NCBI GenBank assembly: GCA_037176885.1
Contig: JAWWNJ010000004.1
Location: 620,001 to 684,000, forward strand
DNA length: 64,000 nucleotides
Reading direction: 5' to 3'
From: Favolaschia claudopus
Taxonomy: Eukaryota; Basidiomycota; Agaricomycetes; Agaricales; Mycenaceae
In this document: positions 61,271-64,000 of the stretch, piece by piece
Layout of the letters: each line of letters opens with the position of its first letter
Numbering within the stretch: the stretch's first letter is position 1
Notes under the pieces: model-generated
Databases searched by the model: none
What the model was told of the DNA's origin: nothing
Seen by the model: the letters and a program-made list of their open reading frames with translations, nothing else
Position numbers and translations under genes: made by a program

Positions 61271-62995
61271 TTATTCTTTTGAATCTTGAAATTCAGCGAT
61301 TCCAACGACGGCTGTTCCAGCTTTTACCCGCGCTCTCACTTGTCTGTCGAGATACGGTGAAGATCTCGCAATATATGCCACCACAGACTCGTTCTCACTC
61401 TCCACGACAAATTCATCGAAATCTGCCTATTGTCGCTTTAAATACGGACGCCAATTCTTCTCAAAGTATAGCGTAGGCCCTCCGGATGTGTGGGTGAACG
61501 AAGACGAGGACGGTCCGACCGTTACTGGTCAATTACTGACCAAGGTTCCCAACAATCTGGCCATGCTTATTATGCTGTATGCTCACCTTGAGCGCCCCTT
61601 CTTCAGTCCCTTCTTTCCATCTTGCGCCATAGAACTGTAGAGAAATCGGTCGAGCGATGTGAATTGTCCATCCTCGACGGTGCACCTCAAGACAACGATC
61701 GCTCTGACGATGACCGGGATGGGCTGGAGAGTAGGCTCGTAGTACGTCTTCACTGCAAGCATGGTGACCCTGACTTTCCTGTCACTGGCTTTTAATGAAC
61801 TAAATTGCCGTCAGGTGTCGTCAAAACGCACCGACTCCTTCTCCTCACCCTCACCGCCTTTCTTGCTCCTGGTATTCCCGATGCCGATAATGAGTCGCAC
61901 CTAACAGTTGGACCACGAGCCCTTCGAGATATGATAGAGCACTTCCCCGTGGCAAAGGGCGCCAGGTCGGACCCGCAGCTTCTTTGGTGTTTCGGTGAAT
62001 CAGAAGTCGAAGTCAAGAGCTACGAGTCCTCGCTGGACGCCAAGGGTTCGCCCCCTTTATCGCCATTCTGGATTACATTCATAGCCAAAACTCCAGGGAG
62101 GACTCAGCTTTCTACAGAACTATCAATCAGCGCCGAAGAGTTCGACTTGTACGACATTTATGCCACCCCAACAACTATTGCCTTTCATCTACGAGAATTT
62201 AATGTGCGAGAATTTCGACGCACAAGTTGACTGAGACTCAAAATTCTCTTTAATTCAGGCTACCATAGCATTTGCTGAATCCATGTCTTTAGCTCTTGAC
62301 CTTCGTTTCACTGATCCCGCGGCACCTTTATTTATTGACATCGAGGGCGACAATGCTGATACCCTTTTTGTGATATCTACAAGTCAAGTTCCCGGAGCCA
62401 CTATGCCTAGTCAGGTTTCAACCGCAGCGAACACGAAGAAGCGGGAACGCGAAGAGACGCCGCGGGACCTTGCGCGAATCAAAAGACCCATGAAGGCCGT
62501 GCAAAGAACGGACGCTGCCTCCATCGCACAAGCAGACCGCAGCGCATCACGCTCACAGTCGATGGCAACAACTCGCATGGCTGGATCTATGCCTCCACCA
62601 CCCATTCCCAATCGCCCTTCCTCGCATCCCGAGGAAAACAGTAATCTCCAGATGACCCCTAGTTCTTCACGACCAAAAGAGCCACTGTTTCTGCCAATGT
62701 CATCCCAGATGTCAGCAGTCGACGAGCAGGTACTACGAGATACGGGTCTCGGTCTCGAGGACATGAACGCGGAAGAGCTACATATGATGCTGGATGGCGA
62801 GGGGGAAGAGGTAGACTTCACGGGATCCCAATTGCCGCCGCCTGCTGTAATGGAAACAGACGACCCTGCCGACATCGAGTTTGCAGCCACTCAGTCATCC
62901 GACGACCATTCCAAGGTGTGTAATGTTCACGACAGGCCATTTGTTGCAGCTCTGAGCTTTTTTGCCAGGGTTTCCAACCGCTATTTGAGGACTGA
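61226..62995 (+). CDS. RAD9: DNA damage checkpoint clamp subunit Rad9
   Basis: PCNA-like subunit of the 9-1-1 clamp loaded at DNA damage. Start MQATLDASALK joins through intron 61259-61320 to PFTRALTCLSRYGEDLAIYA; then SAYCRFKYGRQFFSKY, SILRHRTVEKSVERCELSI, KTHRLLLLT, RALRDMIEHFPVAKG, ELSISAEEFDLYDI, and the second PCNA fold AFAESMSLALDLRFTDPAAPLFIDIEGD. The C-terminal tail is long, disordered and rich in Pro/Met/Ser, with acidic ADIEFAATQSSDD, and closes with FQPLFED after the last intron, typical for fungal Rad9. Phosphosite mapping is not possible by eye. Confidence 0.9.
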
Positions 62996-63055
62996 TGTAC
63001 ATTGTCACGTTTATGCTACAGGCTGTGTGTGTGTATTTGACTAACGAAGTGTATC

Positions 63056-63914
63056 TTACTTGGTGTGCAGCTTCTGGGTTAATTGAATCTATCGGAAGAT
63101 CAGGAAGATCAATTTGGCAGCAACAACGCGAAAGAAAGTCGAGACTTGCCTCAGCTTGGGTAATGGTCCTCATTTCTCCAGGCGCGGATACGTTCCCAGT
63201 GACTTTGCTGACGGCAGCGTCGGCGGCACGAGCCAGAGAACCTTTGGTAGCGACCCAATAGCGAATTTCATCCGGCACAACCTCGATGACAGAAATGCGG
63301 GGATCGTTTTCGTCCCCTGGAATCGCTCATGAGACTACGAAAAGGGAAAGGTGTCGGTTAAATACCTTTGTGCACATTGTCCTTGAGATCTCCGAAATAC
63401 GCAGCCATCCTGTGCGATGTTCATAAACGGATCGACGAAACGAACGCAAGACCAACATTGAAGAATAATGCTTGTGGATCAACTCCTTGTCTTGGCTGAT
63501 CCTCGCGGTACCGGAGTAGCTAGATGTTTTGAGCACGAAACTTCTGACCAGAGAGATGCTACACACGATGCCCAGCTAGTCGTGGCTGTATCACAGAAGC
63601 TGACGTTAACATGGGAGTCGTTTTTGATCTCGTCGAATTTCGCGGTTGCATTGTTTGCGATGAATATGAGAGAGAGCTGGGTATCATCGAAGGCTATATT
63701 CAAATGTTACGTTCTGCCGACGGATTGGGCGATTTCACCGACGAGAAGCTGGGGTCATGGCCCGACTGTGAAGGAAGCCATCGGCACCATGGGTTGTGAG
63801 CATGCCAGTTTTCGCGGACTTGACAATCTGATGAAGACCCGCGATTTTTTCTTGAGGACTGATATGTGTGTTCTCGGCGTTGGCAGTATAAGGGTCGAGA
63901 GTGGAGGTAGACAT
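63056..63914 (-). CDS. Pyridoxamine 5'-phosphate oxidase-like (stress/BLI-3-type) protein
   Basis: Split-barrel FMN-binding family, similar to fungal BLI-3/general stress proteins. Reads MSTSTLDPYTANAENT, EKIAGLHQIVKSAKTGML, HGADGFLHSRAMTPAS, TQLSLIFIANNATAKFDEI, SHVNVSFCDTATTSWAS, AYFGDLKDNVHKG, DPRISVIEVVPDEIRYWVAT, GSLARAADAAVSKVTGN, MRTITQAE, IQLTQKLHTK. The final IQLTQ tail is reached only if intron 63089-63149 uses a GC donor (GAG|GCAAGT). Cofactor and substrate not determinable. The last 86 bases of the window beyond the start hold only promoter sequence. Confidence 0.85.
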
Positions 63915-64000
63915 GGTTGAATAATTGACGGACGGAACTCATACCTTCGATGCCTTTATACTTATTCTCGGGGATGATTGACGAGCTGATGACGCAACGA

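Noticed and set aside
1..64000. CRISPR arrays, rRNA or tRNA genes, bacterial operons
   Set aside because: None of the expected repeat spacing, conserved RNA cores or Shine-Dalgarno-linked gene strings is visible; the sequence is eukaryotic nuclear DNA.

Overview
This window is nuclear DNA of a filamentous basidiomycete, most likely an Agaricomycete. The evidence is gene content and structure: almost every gene is cut by many introns of about 45-70 bases with GT(A/G)NG donors and no long branch-to-acceptor tract; gene spacing is tight (often 50-200 bases); and families typical of Agaricomycetes are present (fungal GDP-fucose O-fucosyltransferase-like protein, tandem extracellular-domain single-pass membrane protein, SUR7/PalI protein, GH63-domain protein). 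A placement in Cantharellales (Rhizoctonia-like) is only an impression. Gene models were spliced by eye from conserved protein motifs, so inner exon borders are predictions.

Layout. 1-1.9 kb: 3' part of a hypothetical gene. 2.2-5.1: YSH1/CPSF73 pre-mRNA 3'-end endonuclease. 5.4-5.7: decayed tail of a LINE retrotransposon. 5.9-9.9: CTF4/Mcl1 replication factor. 10.0-11.6 (minus): mitochondrial transcription factor Mtf1. 11.7-13.0 (minus): O-fucosyltransferase-like protein, with an orphan ARP3 exon fragment at its 5' end. 13.2-15.4: TAPT1/EMP65 membrane protein. 15.8-16.5 (minus): hypothetical. 17.1-18.4 (minus): hydroxyisobutyrate-dehydrogenase-like enzyme. 18.6-19.2: carboxymuconolactone decarboxylase-family gene with two frame breaks. 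19.4-20.2: SUR7/PalI-type protein. 20.7-22.7: single-pass membrane protein. 22.9-24.5: mitochondrial carrier. 24.7-28.6: RhoGAP. 28.8-32.9: GH63-domain protein. 33.6-36.9 (minus): CDC24 Rho-GEF. 37.0-39.4: Rap1-like BRCT/three-Myb protein. 39.6-41.2: phytanoyl-CoA dioxygenase-like. 41.3-43.3 (minus): THI6. 43.5-45.5 (minus): RGG-box RNA-binding protein. 45.7-46.8: BTB protein. 47.25-47.53: an intact MITE. 47.7-48.5: C2H2 zinc finger. 49.2-50.2: Ser/Thr-rich membrane protein. 50.4-51.2: RraA-like. 51.3-53.7 (minus): DNA polymerase kappa. 53.9-55.6: ATG6/Beclin-1. 55.8-58.5: glutamate-cysteine ligase. 58.6-61.1 (minus): PH-like/coiled-coil protein. 61.2-63.0: RAD9 checkpoint clamp subunit. 63.1-63.9 (minus): pyridoxamine-phosphate-oxidase-like protein.

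There is no operon logic, but several functions recur: genome maintenance (CTF4, RAP1-like, POLK, RAD9), Rho-GTPase polarity signalling (RhoGAP and CDC24), and redox/vitamin metabolism (GCL, THI6).

The most unusual signals are in splicing and small elements. At least five introns appear to use GC instead of GT donors. Several genes need micro-exons of 5-21 bases to restore conserved motifs, including a 5-base exon in the carrier and a 9/19/10-base run over the iron-binding motif of the dioxygenase. Other signals are a 273-base MITE with perfect 33-base inverted ends and an 8-base target duplication, an ARP3 exon fragment, and GTCAC/GTGAC elements spaced by about one helical turn in several promoters.
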